From the NCBI RefSeq assembly GCF_014695575.1, contig NZ_JACJOO010000075.1:1-64000 (forward strand): a DNA stretch of 64,000 nt. Reading direction: 5' to 3'. This DNA comes from Leptolyngbya sp. FACHB-8. Lineage in GTDB: Bacteria; Cyanobacteriota; Cyanobacteriia; Elainellales; Elainellaceae. Below, in pieces: positions 27,553-35,613 of this stretch. Within the stretch, counting starts at the first letter, position 1. Each line of letters opens with the position of its first letter. The notes under the pieces were generated by a model that was not told the DNA's origin, did not search any database, and saw only the letters and a list, made by a program, of their open reading frames with translations. Made by a program: the position numbers and the translations under genes.

Positions 27553-27587
27553 GAAAAAACTAGAGATCAAGCCTCTAGTTCTTTTTT
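27553..27587. terminator. Rho-independent terminator-like hairpin
   Basis: AAAAAACTAGAG and CTCTAGTTCTTTTTT form an 8-bp stem flanked by A- and T-runs around ATCAAGC. The upstream gene ends 450 bases away, so it may end an unrecognised short transcript or act on the opposite strand. Confidence 0.55.
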
Positions 27588-27703
27588 ACCTCTGAAAGAT
27601 CTAAGGTGCTAGGAAAAATTGGATGCGATCGCATCTCTGGTACTTAAGTGCTTGACACATCACGAATCAGCAGAGCCTGTTCATCTACAAAACCTTCATT
27701 CGG

Positions 27704-28930
27704 GTGAGAATATTGCCTGTGCAGTCCCCTTTCGATGCCGCTGTTGATGCTTTATCTCAGCACGAATGTCTGACACGAATCAAAAAACTGTTGATTTATA
27801 CCTGTCAGAGTGTCTGGGAAAGCGACCCCTATCGGCTCGACTACTTTGACTTGCGCAGCCTCGTGTATCAGCTTCTACAATTGGCCCCATCGCGGGAACA
27901 GTTACGCAGCCGCCTCGATACCTTTGTTCGCACCTTAAGCAAGGTAGATGAATATACTCACGTTGCTGATATTATTTACAGCCAGTTAGAGCCGCTCTGC
28001 GTTCATCAACCCAGCGGCCCGCTCAAAGGAGATTCTCGTTGGCAAAGTAAGGCCGACCGTCAGCGTTATCGCACTGTGGCTCGACAATTACTTCAGGATC
28101 CAGAACAGGTTCGCATCAAAAAGATCCTGTACTGTGCGCAAACTCGCACCTGGGAAAATGACCCAGGCGTTCTCAGCCAAATCGACCTGGAAGCATTACT
28201 TCAAGACTTGCATAGCCTGCTTCAAACCCCGGAAGCTTTGGCGTTAAACCTGAATGCTATTGTGCAGACTCTCAATCGTCAGGAGCAATATATCCCCATT
28301 GCTCAACGCACCCAGCGCATCCTGGCCCCTCTCTTTGCAGAAGAAGCACCTGAGCAGACAAGGGTTATGCCTGCCGCTAGTCCTCAAACTGTAGCTCCAG
28401 CGCCTTCTAAAGCTCAGCGATCGCCCGCTCCCCCGCCGCCACCACCACCACCCAGAGCCACGGCTATATCTCCCCCGGCCCCTAGCTTTAAGCCTGCGGT
28501 TAAAGTATTGGATACAGCTAATTTGATGGATGTACGCTTGCAGGTCATGAAATACAGTAATCCCCTGCGGGCTAAGGTACTCCTTTTCTCTACCCTATAT
28601 CGCCCGCTTGGACCGGAGCCCCGCTCCTGGGAAGTGCTCCATTCTCATGAGCTAGATACTTTGCTTTTAGAAGCCTTCCGAGCTTTTAGAGACGACAGTG
28701 AACTGCGTCTAAAGCTTCAGCAAACAGCCGAAGCTCTGGCGGAATCAGAGCACTACATTCAGGCAGCAGGGGCTATTCTACGGGCTTTAAAGCCTTACTA
28801 TGCTCCAAAAACCTCCTCCGCAACTTCACCCGAAGAACCTGTGAGTGCTGGAGGGCCAAATACCAGCATTTCTAAACAACAGGAATGGACGGTTCCCCAT
28901 CTTCCACCTCATCCCAAAAATTCTCCATAA
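27704..28930 (+). CDS. Protein with three copies of an unnamed ~80-residue module
   Basis: A 408-residue protein of unknown function. Three similar helical modules are visible: residues ~21-98 (RIKKLLIYTCQSVWESDP), ~134-211 (RIKKILYCAQTRTWENDP) and ~285-366 (LRAKVLLFSTLYRPLGPEP). Each follows the order RIKKLL, W, DP, DLxxL, L, Y, A, L-P. A proline-rich linker (~225-262, with eight consecutive Pro) separates modules 2 and 3. No signal peptide or membrane segment. The start is GTG 27704. It sits between two pentapeptide-repeat genes and ends ~100 bases before the second, suggesting co-transcription. Confidence 0.8.
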   Translation: MRILPVQSPFDAAVDALSQHECLTRIKKLLIYTCQSVWESDPYRLDYFDLRSLVYQLLQLAPSREQLRSRLDTFVRTLSKVDEYTHVADIIYSQLEPLCVHQPSGPLKGDSRWQSKADRQRYRTVARQLLQDPEQVRIKKILYCAQTRTWENDPGVLSQIDLEALLQDLHSLLQTPEALALNLNAIVQTLNRQEQYIPIAQRTQRILAPLFAEEAPEQTRVMPAASPQTVAPAPSKAQRSPAPPPPPPPPRATAISPPAPSFKPAVKVLDTANLMDVRLQVMKYSNPLRAKVLLFSTLYRPLGPEPRSWEVLHSHELDTLLLEAFRAFRDDSELRLKLQQTAEALAESEHYIQAAGAILRALKPYYAPKTSSATSPEEPVSAGGPNTSISKQQEWTVPHLPPHPKNSP

Positions 28931-29028
28931 GGCTGAATAAAGTGCAGCACACAAGACTGCCCCTCATTCATGCGAGGAACGCCATTGGAATCAATACACG
29001 CTACTCCCTCTTAATGAAGGGATCAACC

Positions 29029-30021
29029 ATGAATGCTCGAGAGTTGCTACAACGTTATGCGGCCAAACAAACCAACTTTGCAGAGGCCAAGCTGAACGGC
29101 ATTGACCTATCAGGGGCAGATTTAATTGGAATTGATCTGAGTCAGGCTTACTTACAAAATGCAACGCTGACCCTGGCTTACTTGAACCGAGCAAACCTAT
29201 CAAAGGCGCATTTGAACCGGGCCCGGTTAAGCGGCATCAACCTGAGTCAGGCGAATCTTATACGAGCGAGCCTGCGCGATGCAGATTTACATGGAGCGAT
29301 CTTGCAGGGAGCAGATTTGAGAGGAGCGGATCTGAGCCTGGCCAGTTTACTGGATGCCAATCTGCTGGATGCAGATCTGCGGAATGCTGAGTTGGGTGGA
29401 GCGAATTTGACGGGAGCCTGTCTGCGAGGAGCAAACCTGCGAGAAGAAAACCGCAAGTATATTGCAAATCTGCGGGGAGCCATTCTACGCAAAGCAGATC
29501 TGCAGGGAGCCAATTTGACGGGAGCCGACCTGGCTCGTGTTGACCTGCGAGGTGCGGATCTGAGTGAGGCAATGCTACGAGGAGCCGACTTGAGCGGAGC
29601 AGATTTGAGCGAGGCAAACCTCCGTGGAGCATTTCTAACGGAGGCAAACTTGGTGCAAGCCAATCTGCGAGAGGCAAACCTGACTAATGCTAAATTGGAG
29701 CGGGTAGAAGCTTTAGAGGCTGATTTGGAAGGTACCACGCTCAAAGGAGCCATTCTTCCGGATGCTAAACTGACCCATGCTAATCTGCAAGGGGCCAACT
29801 TACAGGATGCCCAGCTGAGCCGTGCCGACCTGAGCCGCGCTAATCTCAAGCAAGCAAATCTCCAGGGAGCATTTCTCACCGATGCCTATCTGGCCCGTAC
29901 AGATCTCAGTGACGCAGATCTGACGAATGCCAACCTTGTTCGAGCTGAAATGAGCAGTACCAATTTGCTCGGAGCCATCCTTGCAGGAGCTACGATGCCT
30001 GATGGTTCAGATGGAGACTAG
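29029..30021 (+). CDS. Long pentapeptide-repeat protein
   Basis: A 330-residue protein with the leader MNARELLQRYAAKQTNFAEA and then dozens of A(D/N)LxG repeats, interrupted once near residue ~135 by REENRKYIANLRGA. It should fold as a long right-handed beta helix in the cytoplasm; function unknown. The ATG at 29029 has GAAGGG ~7 bases upstream, and the leader matches the 26575 paralogue. The longer frame from 28885 runs into the preceding gene and is rejected. Antisense frames over this gene are artefacts of its repeats. Confidence 0.92.
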   Translation: MNARELLQRYAAKQTNFAEAKLNGIDLSGADLIGIDLSQAYLQNATLTLAYLNRANLSKAHLNRARLSGINLSQANLIRASLRDADLHGAILQGADLRGADLSLASLLDANLLDADLRNAELGGANLTGACLRGANLREENRKYIANLRGAILRKADLQGANLTGADLARVDLRGADLSEAMLRGADLSGADLSEANLRGAFLTEANLVQANLREANLTNAKLERVEALEADLEGTTLKGAILPDAKLTHANLQGANLQDAQLSRADLSRANLKQANLQGAFLTDAYLARTDLSDADLTNANLVRAEMSSTNLLGAILAGATMPDGSDGD

Positions 30022-30053
30022 GACTCGACAGCTTAAGTTCGCCGATGGTTAGG

Positions 30054-30082
30054 GATAGGTTGATTTCTGCCGCTTAGTACTA
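30054..30082. repeat. Decayed family E end
   Basis: ATAGGTTGATTTCTGCCGC followed by TTAGTACTA resembles the reverse complement of the family E left part (ATAGGTGATGGATTTCCGCC ... GTACTAG) with substitutions and a small deletion. A family D element abuts it. Confidence 0.4.
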
Positions 30083-30175
30083 TAGCGCTGTGCATGTTGA
30101 TTAAGTACGGTGGTGTGGGGCACTTCGTGCCCCACACCACCGTTGTTGTACTTAACGCACTTGCACATTGCTATA
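30081..30175. mobile_element. Family D MITE-like element, 95 bp
   Basis: It begins TATAGCGCTGTGCA and ends TGCACATTGCTATA. The central hairpin CGGTGGTGTGGGGCAC is perfect, apex TTC. The 14-mer GCCGCTTAGTACTA occurs just before (30069) and just after (30179) it. It lies between the convergent pentapeptide and glyA genes, reversed relative to the other two copies. Confidence 0.75.
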
Positions 30176-30189
30176 GTAGCCGCTTAGTA

Positions 30190-30265
30190 CTAGTAGAGAG
30201 GCCCAGGCAGTGCCTGGGCCTCTCTACTAGATTCTTAATGATTGAGCGCCTAGCGCTCAGTCATT
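30190..30265. terminator. Paired hairpins between convergent genes (glyA end)
   Basis: A 19-bp perfect stem (30191-30209 with 30211-30229, TAGTAGAGAGGCCCAGGCA) is followed by a second stem (30237-30249 with 30253-30265, AATGATTGAGCGC) just beyond the glyA stop. Both probably contribute to transcription ending for glyA. Confidence 0.65.
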
Positions 30266-30273
30266 GGTTGACG

Positions 30274-31557
30274 TTACACCAGGGCAGGTTGGCGGTTGCT
30301 CAGGTGAGGATAAAGCGGGAAGCGATCGCACAACTTTCCAATCCGCACACGGCAGTCTTCCGCTACAGATTCGTCACTGGGGTTGAGCAGGCGATCGGCA
30401 ATGATGTTGGCGATTTCGACGAATTCTGCCTCGGCCATGCCGCGAGTCGTCATCGCTGGGGAGCCCAGACGAATACCGCTGGTAACAAAGGGCGATTCGG
30501 GATCAAAAGGCACCGTGTTCTTGTTAGCCGTGATGCGGGTCGTTCCCAACAGTTGGTCGGCCACCTTGCCCGTCATACCGATCGAGCGCAGATCTACCAG
30601 CATCAGGTGATTATCAGTACCATCGGATACCAACTTAAAACCACGGGCTTGCAGTTGTGCCGCCATGGCCTGAGCATTCTTGATCACTTGACCGCAGTAT
30701 TGCTTGAAGGATGGCTGCAGGGCTTCACCAAAGGCAACCGCTTTCCCAGCGATGACATGCTCCAGTGGGCCACCCTGGGTACCGGGGAAAACGGCTTTGT
30801 CAAATTTCTTACCCAGCTCAACATCCCGGGTCATGATCAGGCCACCGCGAGGACCCCGTAAGGTTTTGTGGGTGGTAGTGGTAACCACATCACATAGGGG
30901 TACGGGATTGGGGTGGTGCCCACTCGCTACCAGACCCGCAATGTGAGCGATGTCAGCCATCAGATAGGCTCCTACTTCGTCGGCGATCGCCCGGAACTTC
31001 TCGAATTCAATAATTCGAGGATAAGCAGAGTAGCCGCAGATGATGAGCTTGGGCCGATGTTGCAGAGCCAAGTCACGAATTTGGTCAAAGTCAAGGCGCT
31101 CGGTTTCCCGATTCACGCCATACTGCACGACCTTAAACCATTTACCAGACACATTCACAGGCGAACCATGGGTCAGGTGACCACCATGGGACAGATCCAT
31201 GCCAAGAATGGTATCGCCCGGCTCTAGCAAAGACAGGAAAACGGCAAAGTTAGCCTGGGCTCCGGAGTGGGGTTGTACGTTGGCATGAGCTGCACCAAAC
31301 AGCTCTTTGACGCGATCGATCGCCAACTGCTCAACTTTATCAACGAACTCACAGCCACCGTAGTAGCGCTTTCCGGGTAGACCTTCCGCATATTTGTTGG
31401 TCAACACGGAACCTTGGGCAGCCATCACGGCCGCCGAGGTAAAGTTTTCACTGGCAATCAATTCCAAATGGTCTTGCTGCCGTTGCAGCTCATCCTGAAC
31501 GAGGGCCGCGACTGTCGGGTCGGTTGCCGCTAGAAAATCCCAATTGGTTTGAGTCAC
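30274..31557 (-). CDS. glyA: Serine hydroxymethyltransferase
   Basis: A 427-residue PLP enzyme that interconverts serine and glycine with tetrahydrofolate as one-carbon carrier, in the cytoplasm. Visible family blocks are [39 protein letters not shown] and the PLP-lysine motif [14 protein letters not shown]. The GTG at 31557 ([14 protein letters not shown]) gives the standard cyanobacterial N terminus and length; the ATG at 31581 adds eight unmatched residues. Followed by two terminator hairpins. Confidence 0.95.
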   Translation of the reverse strand: MTQTNWDFLAATDPTVAALVQDELQRQQDHLELIASENFTSAAVMAAQGSVLTNKYAEGLPGKRYYGGCEFVDKVEQLAIDRVKELFGAAHANVQPHSGAQANFAVFLSLLEPGDTILGMDLSHGGHLTHGSPVNVSGKWFKVVQYGVNRETERLDFDQIRDLALQHRPKLIICGYSAYPRIIEFEKFRAIADEVGAYLMADIAHIAGLVASGHHPNPVPLCDVVTTTTHKTLRGPRGGLIMTRDVELGKKFDKAVFPGTQGGPLEHVIAGKAVAFGEALQPSFKQYCGQVIKNAQAMAAQLQARGFKLVSDGTDNHLMLVDLRSIGMTGKVADQLLGTTRITANKNTVPFDPESPFVTSGIRLGSPAMTTRGMAEAEFVEIANIIADRLLNPSDESVAEDCRVRIGKLCDRFPLYPHLSNRQPALV

Positions 31558-31877
31558 AAATACGCTCCCAGGAGTTCTCACATCAACGTGGCATAGATTG
31601 CCCTATGCTAGGGGCCAGGGTGCGACGGTATGCTCTCCGGTAAAGCCCCGCTTAGCCGATTGCCCTGGATCTAACATCATACTGCGGTTGCGGTTTCTCG
31701 CGAAGATGGGATCTTGAGGAGCTGGCTTTCTATCAAAAGGTAGAGAATTGCGGATTGTAGATGACGTTAAGCTTCCGCCATCTTCCGGGCGCGACCATAG
31801 AAGGCTGATATAGAATTTAAGGATAGGAGAAATCCAGCACGGTACACCGGAAAGCGACTGTACGTCGGAGGTGACGG
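31558..31877. other. Divergent spacer glyA / small Cys-rich gene
   Basis: This 320-bp spacer holds the promoters of both genes. No hairpin element or recognised regulatory RNA was found. Confidence 0.4.
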
Positions 31878-32075
31878 ATGCTTATTGTATTAATGGATCA
31901 ACAAATTCTTTCCCCGGAGCAGATTTGTCCGGGATGTCTGATGGCAGACCAGAGCGGGCAACCTCGCTGGAACCATGGGAAGCTACGCTGTGGACGCGCC
32001 CTAAAACGCACCGCAGAGACAGTGCCAGAACAGTACGAGTGCCAAATGGGCTTCCGGATTGCCAATATTGAATGA
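31878..32075 (+). CDS. Small conserved-looking protein with four cysteines
   Basis: A 65-residue protein with CPGC near the start, a central Cys in KLRCGRAL and a final Cys in YECQMGFRIANIE, a spacing that could bind zinc. A strong ribosome binding site (GGAGGT, 31867-31872) lies 5 bases before the ATG, which favours real translation. An overlapping frame from 31871 lacks these features. Function unknown. Followed by a 21-bp terminator hairpin. Confidence 0.7.
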   Translation: MLIVLMDQQILSPEQICPGCLMADQSGQPRWNHGKLRCGRALKRTAETVPEQYECQMGFRIANIE

Positions 32076-32081
32076 TTGAAA

Positions 32082-32132
32082 CCCATTACAGAGTAGGAGC
32101 GGTGCTTAGTGCCGCTCCTACTCTGTAATGGG
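32082..32132. terminator. 21-bp perfect hairpin with GGTGCTTAG apex
   Basis: Arms 32082-32102 and 32112-32132 (CCCATTACAGAGTAGGAGCGG) pair fully; the apex TGCTTAGTG resembles that of the hairpins at 37762, 43248 and 63903. It lies 6 bases after the small gene stop. Confidence 0.65.
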
Positions 32133-32173
32133 GTCTTTAGAATAGCTGTGAGTATAGCTACCCTCTTCTCTTA

Positions 32174-32255
32174 AGGATCCGCATTCTTGTTGTGTGGGCT
32201 GCCTTGCACCCCACACAACAAGAATGCATAAATATAGTGGGCTTGTATAAGTCCT
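32174..32255. mobile_element. Family C element, 82 bp
   Basis: The ends are AGGATCCGCATT and GTATAAGTCCT; the hairpin GCATTCTTGTTGTGTGGG is perfect, then TATAGTGGGCTTG follows as in the 6615 copy. No clear target duplication. Confidence 0.65.
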
Positions 32256-32279
32256 ATTGGTAATTAATTAAATTAATTA

Positions 32280-32401
32280 ACCTGAGTTCGGGTTAAGGGC
32301 GTTTTCGAGTGCCGCGCGTTGCGCGGCACTCGAAAACGCTCATTTTGGCGTGCGCTTTGCGCACGCCAAAATGAGCACTTCAGCTTATCCCGAACTGAGG
32401 T
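32280..32401. mobile_element. Family A MITE-like element, 122 bp, copy 1
   Basis: The ends are ACCTGAGTTCGGG and CCCGAACTGAGGT. TAATTA flanks it on both sides (32274-32279 and 32402-32407), though this flank is low-complexity. Inside are a 19-bp perfect stem (32299-32317 with 32321-32339, GTT loop) and a 16-bp perfect stem (32340-32355 with 32359-32374, TTT loop). No coding capacity. Confidence 0.85.
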
Positions 32402-32429
32402 TAATTAGGTGATTTCTGAAAAAGAACTT

Positions 32430-32484
32430 CCCATTTTTGGGAGAAAGTACGCGGCTTCGCCGCGCACTTTCTCCCAAAAATGGG
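32430..32484. repeat. 26-bp hairpin upstream of the Tic20-like gene
   Basis: CCCATTTTTGGGAGAAAGT and further bases (32430-32455) pair with 32459-32484 with one mismatch, loop TTC. It lies ~120 bases before the Tic20-like start, so it may be in the leader. Confidence 0.65.
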
Positions 32485-32603
32485 GCTACTCTTTTGCGGT
32501 AATCTCCTTAGATGGCTGTGGATGGATAGAGGACGGGTTGAAAGAGTTTGCGGTAATCTAGAGCAAAAGCCGCTTAGTTTCCCTCTGATTAGGAGTTTTG
32601 CTC

Positions 32604-33083
32604 ATGACCTGGCGTGGCTCCATAACGGCGAGCGATCGCATCTTTGCTTGCCTACCTTACCTGCTGCCGCTCATCTCGTGCCTTGGTTTCGCCGCCCCTC
32701 TGGTGTCGCAGTTTCCAGTGGTGGGGCTATTGTTCCTCCCAATCCTGCCCATTGCGGCCATTTATCAGGGAGTTCCCTTCCTCAGTCTGGCGATTTTCTT
32801 CGCATTATTTTTGCTGGTCGTACGCAATGAGAGCATTGCTCGCTTCATCCGATTCAACACGATGCAGGCGATCCTATTTGATATCGTGCTGGCCCTGTGC
32901 AGTATTGTGATCAGCTACGTACTGCGGCCCATCCTGCCCGGTGGATTGCTGATGGATACCCTGTACAACGTGATTTTCCTGGGCACTTTAGCGGCCGTTG
33001 GTTACTCGCTGGTTCAAACAGCTATGGGTAAGTACGCCGAAATTCCTACCATCTCAGATGCGGTAAATACACAGATTCCTTAA
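32604..33083 (+). CDS. Tic20-like membrane protein
   Basis: A 159-residue protein with four hydrophobic segments and the pattern RIFACLPYLLPL, RNESIARFIRFNTMQAILFDI, then a C-terminal pair of helices. This matches cyanobacterial homologues of Tic20, the chloroplast inner-envelope translocon component. The role in bacteria is not established. The start is ATG 32604 with AGGAG at 32591-32595; the slightly longer frame begins with TTG. It converges with plmA across a strong terminator. Confidence 0.85.
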   Translation: MTWRGSITASDRIFACLPYLLPLISCLGFAAPLVSQFPVVGLLFLPILPIAAIYQGVPFLSLAIFFALFLLVVRNESIARFIRFNTMQAILFDIVLALCSIVISYVLRPILPGGLLMDTLYNVIFLGTLAAVGYSLVQTAMGKYAEIPTISDAVNTQIP

Positions 33084-33096
33084 TCTAGCCCCATTT

Positions 33097-33135
33097 ACAA
33101 AGCGCGTTGGAGATACTGTCTCCAACGCGCTTTGT
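33097..33135. terminator. Bidirectional terminator, 17-bp stem
   Basis: ACAAAGCGCGTTGGAGA (33097-33113) pairs fully with 33119-33135, loop TACTG, followed by TTTGC. It lies between the convergent Tic20-like and plmA genes. Confidence 0.75.
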
Positions 33136-33148
33136 TTTGCACCTGTTT

Positions 33149-34138
33149 CTATTCCAACCCCAGTTCTCGCTTTAGCAGACTGATGGACTTTTCACCGATG
33201 TAATTCTCGCAAGTCACCAAGCGAGGAGCCCGAATCAGATCATCCCGTACCTTCTGAATCGTGTCCCGTACCGCCTTTTCACTGTACTGATCGAAACAGA
33301 CAATGGTTTGGGAACTGCGAACTAAAGCTGTCAGCTTGTAGGCATCTTCGGTCTGGGCCGTCATCACCAGCAACTCTTCACCCCGCAAGCTGTGAATAAT
33401 GACTTCCACAGCTCGCAGAATTCCTGTACTGAGACTCACGACACCGATGTTGGTGTTGCGAGGAACGTCCTTGAGTAGGTCCAGTTCTTTGCGGTAGTCA
33501 TAGATATCAATAGGGATCACACGAACGGATTTGGGGGAAGCGATCGCCTCCGCTTCCCCAATGAAGTAGCGGCTCGTGACCACCGTTCCCCCACGGGCCT
33601 GATCCAGCACTTCCCCCAATTCCTCAAGGGGTACCAGTTGGACAGGAATCTGGAGCGCTTGCTGAAGCTCACGCACCATCAACTCACCGGCCCCAATATC
33701 CTGACTGGGAGCCGTAACCAGCACGCGGGCACTGCACCGCAACCGCCAGTCAATCTCTGCCAGAAACAATTCTCGGGCCTGGCTCAGGGAACACCCCTGG
33801 TTCAACAGCTCATCCAGGCTCTTTTGCACCAGTTTGTAGGCTTTGGGGTGCTTCTCCATGATGGGCGATCGGCTGGCCCCACCGCCTCCTTCATCGCCCT
33901 GAGCTCGTACGTAAATGCCGGCTCCAGCTCGGGCATCGACAACCCCATCATCTTCTAGCTGCCGATAAACCTTGCTGATAGTGTTGCGGTGCAGCCCGGT
34001 TTGCATGGCCAGTTGGCGGGTGCTGGGCAGGCGGTGTCCGGGGGGAAATTGGCGAGAGGCGATCGCAAAGCGAATTTGATTATAAAGTTGGGCCGAAGCG
34101 GGAATGTCGCTCTCTGGCTGGATATGGAACTCAACCAT
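33149..34138 (-). CDS. plmA: PlmA-type GntR-family regulator
   Basis: A 329-residue regulator. The winged helix-turn-helix is at ~10-80 (SAQLYNQIRFAIASRQFPPG, RLPSTRQLAMQTGLHRNTIS, KVYRQLEDDGVV). The C-terminal ~220 residues are not an aminotransferase domain but match the cyanobacteria-specific PlmA group in length and layout. In studied cyanobacteria PlmA interacts with PipX and the PII signalling protein and so links to nitrogen status; that is family knowledge. It is divergent from the dienelactone hydrolase with a 200-bp spacer. Confidence 0.85.
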   Translation of the reverse strand: MVEFHIQPESDIPASAQLYNQIRFAIASRQFPPGHRLPSTRQLAMQTGLHRNTISKVYRQLEDDGVVDARAGAGIYVRAQGDEGGGGASRSPIMEKHPKAYKLVQKSLDELLNQGCSLSQARELFLAEIDWRLRCSARVLVTAPSQDIGAGELMVRELQQALQIPVQLVPLEELGEVLDQARGGTVVTSRYFIGEAEAIASPKSVRVIPIDIYDYRKELDLLKDVPRNTNIGVVSLSTGILRAVEVIIHSLRGEELLVMTAQTEDAYKLTALVRSSQTIVCFDQYSEKAVRDTIQKVRDDLIRAPRLVTCENYIGEKSISLLKRELGLE

Positions 34139-34338
34139 GGTGTTTAAGGAAGTGCAGAAATGGGCAAGCGGCTGGGGGGCAAGCTGGAAGAGATCCTGAT
34201 TAGGGACTACATTCGAAATCGCAGGGTTTCCTGGATTTAATCCTAAAAACGAAGGGATCAGGCGGTTGCGCCATCCAGTTTACCTCCATAATCTCGTTGA
34301 CAGCTTCATAATTAACGTGGCGAGTTGCAAAAAGCACA

Positions 34339-35088
34339 ATGGTTGTAACCCAGGATATTCATACTGAGCGCATTACCGTCCCCAATGGTGATTTGCAAAT
34401 CGAGGCATACCTGGCCCAGCCCGCGGCAGAAGGGGTGTTTCCGGCAATCGTTGTGATTCAGGAAATCTTTGGGGTGAATGCCCATATTCGGGATGTCACC
34501 GAACGTTTTGCTCGATTGGGGTACGTGGCGATCGCCCCCGCTATCTACCAGCGCCAGGCTCCCGGCTTTGAAGCAGGCTATACCGAACAGTCTATTAAGC
34601 TTGGTCGCCAATATAAAGAGCAAACTCAGGTTTCTGAGCTGCTGAGCGACATTTCAGCGACCCTGGCCTACTTGAAAACACGGCCTAATGTGAAAGCGGG
34701 GGCGATCGGCTGCATTGGTTTTTGCTTCGGTGGCCACGTTGCTTACTTAGCCGCAACCCTACCCGACATTAAAGCAACAGCCTCCTTCTACGGAGCAGGC
34801 ATTCCGACCTGGAGCCCTGGCGGTGGCGCACCCACACTCAGCTACACCGCTGACATTCAGGGCGTGATTTATGCCTTCTTTGGCATGGATGATCCCAGCA
34901 TTCCCCCCGAACATGTAGACGACATTGAAGGAGTCTTGCAAAACCACCACATTTCCCATCGAGTATTCCGTTACCCAGGAGCCCAACATGGCTTTTTCTG
35001 CGACCAGCGTGGCAACTATAACGCCGAGGCAGCCGCAGATGCCTGGGAAAAAGTTCAGCATCTATTTAGCCAAACTCTGCATTCATAG
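34339..35088 (+). CDS. Dienelactone hydrolase family protein
   Basis: A 249-residue alpha/beta hydrolase. The catalytic Cys129 is in GFCFGGHVAYLA, the Asp is near FGMDDPS (184-185) and the His is in PGAQHGFF (His217), giving the Cys-Asp-His triad of the family. No signal peptide. The physiological substrate in cyanobacteria is not known. The stop codon TAG is part of a 6-bp duplication made by the family A element immediately downstream. Confidence 0.9.
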   Translation: MVVTQDIHTERITVPNGDLQIEAYLAQPAAEGVFPAIVVIQEIFGVNAHIRDVTERFARLGYVAIAPAIYQRQAPGFEAGYTEQSIKLGRQYKEQTQVSELLSDISATLAYLKTRPNVKAGAIGCIGFCFGGHVAYLAATLPDIKATASFYGAGIPTWSPGGGAPTLSYTADIQGVIYAFFGMDDPSIPPEHVDDIEGVLQNHHISHRVFRYPGAQHGFFCDQRGNYNAEAAADAWEKVQHLFSQTLHS

Positions 35089-35091
35089 TTA

Positions 35092-35213
35092 ACGTCAGTT
35101 CGGGATAAGCCGAGCCGCCCATTATTGCGTGCGCGACGCGCACACAATAATGAGCTTTTTCGAGTGCCGCGCTTCGCGCGGCACTCGAAAAAGCCCTTAA
35201 CTGGAGCTGAGGT
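35092..35213. mobile_element. Family A MITE-like element, 122 bp, copy 2
   Basis: It starts ACGTCAGTTCGGG and ends GAGCTGAGGT (one end slightly diverged). TAGTTA is present on both sides (35086-35091 and 35214-35219). Inside are the CATTATTGCGTGCGC stem and the CGAGTGCCGCGC stem. The left duplication includes the stop codon of the hydrolase gene. Confidence 0.88.
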
Positions 35214-35223
35214 TAGTTAACCT

Positions 35224-35305
35224 CGGGTGCATTCCACTTTTGTGAGGCGAGCAAAGCCCGCCTCACAAAAGTGGGTTCCTAAATCCGCAAAAGTGGGATG
35301 CACCC
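35224..35305. mobile_element. Family F MITE-like element, 82 bp, copy 1
   Basis: It starts CGGGTGCATTCCACTTTTGT and ends GTGGGATGCACCC. An exact 8-bp duplication GTTAACCT flanks it (35216-35223 and 35306-35313). The core stem is CCACTTTTGTGAGGCGAGC. It inserted into or beside the family A target site. Confidence 0.85.
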
Positions 35306-35355
35306 GTTAACCTTTATTTGGCATAAGCCTAAGTGCCCCTTGTTACCTGCGACAA

Positions 35356-35388
35356 AGAGAGGATGGGTGCCCCGCGCCCATCCTCTCT
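35356..35388. repeat. 15-bp hairpin
   Basis: AGAGAGGATGGGTGC pairs with GCGCCCATCCTCTCT with one wobble around CCC (35371-35373). It lies ~225 bases before the lipoprotein gene; role unknown. Confidence 0.5.
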
Positions 35389-35613
35389 GCCAAAGAGGTC
35401 TGGAGCTTTGGAAATCCATTTGAATGTGTTAATCCATTCTCTTGGATGGGGAATGTTACAGGTAAGCGCGGCGAACTAGGCGGAAAAGCCCCTATTCGAC
35501 AGAAATAAAAAATTGGGGCATCCTGACTGTAAGTTATACCTATCCGCCGTTGTTACTGAGGCGGTTGTTGTGATGTCGTTTTTTCGGTCGTCTTGCAGCG
35601 ATTGAACGAAGCC

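Larger units (their letters stand above)
27103..27703. other. 600-bp spacer with stacked repeats
   Basis: Contents in order: the family B element (27121-27231), the hairpin of the GTGTAGT family (27241-27327), ~220 bp with no recognised feature, a terminator-like hairpin (27553-27587), and a HIP1 site before the next gene. Confidence 0.5.

Noticed and set aside
29247-29879. Long antisense frames over the second pentapeptide gene
   Set aside because: They result from the repetitive codon pattern of the pentapeptide repeats on the other strand (runs of RSAPRRSA-like sequence).
32261-32280. Family A copy 1 target duplication TAATTA taken as proof alone
   Set aside because: The flank is a run of TAATTA repeats, so the match could be chance; I rely on copies 2 and 3 for the duplication evidence.
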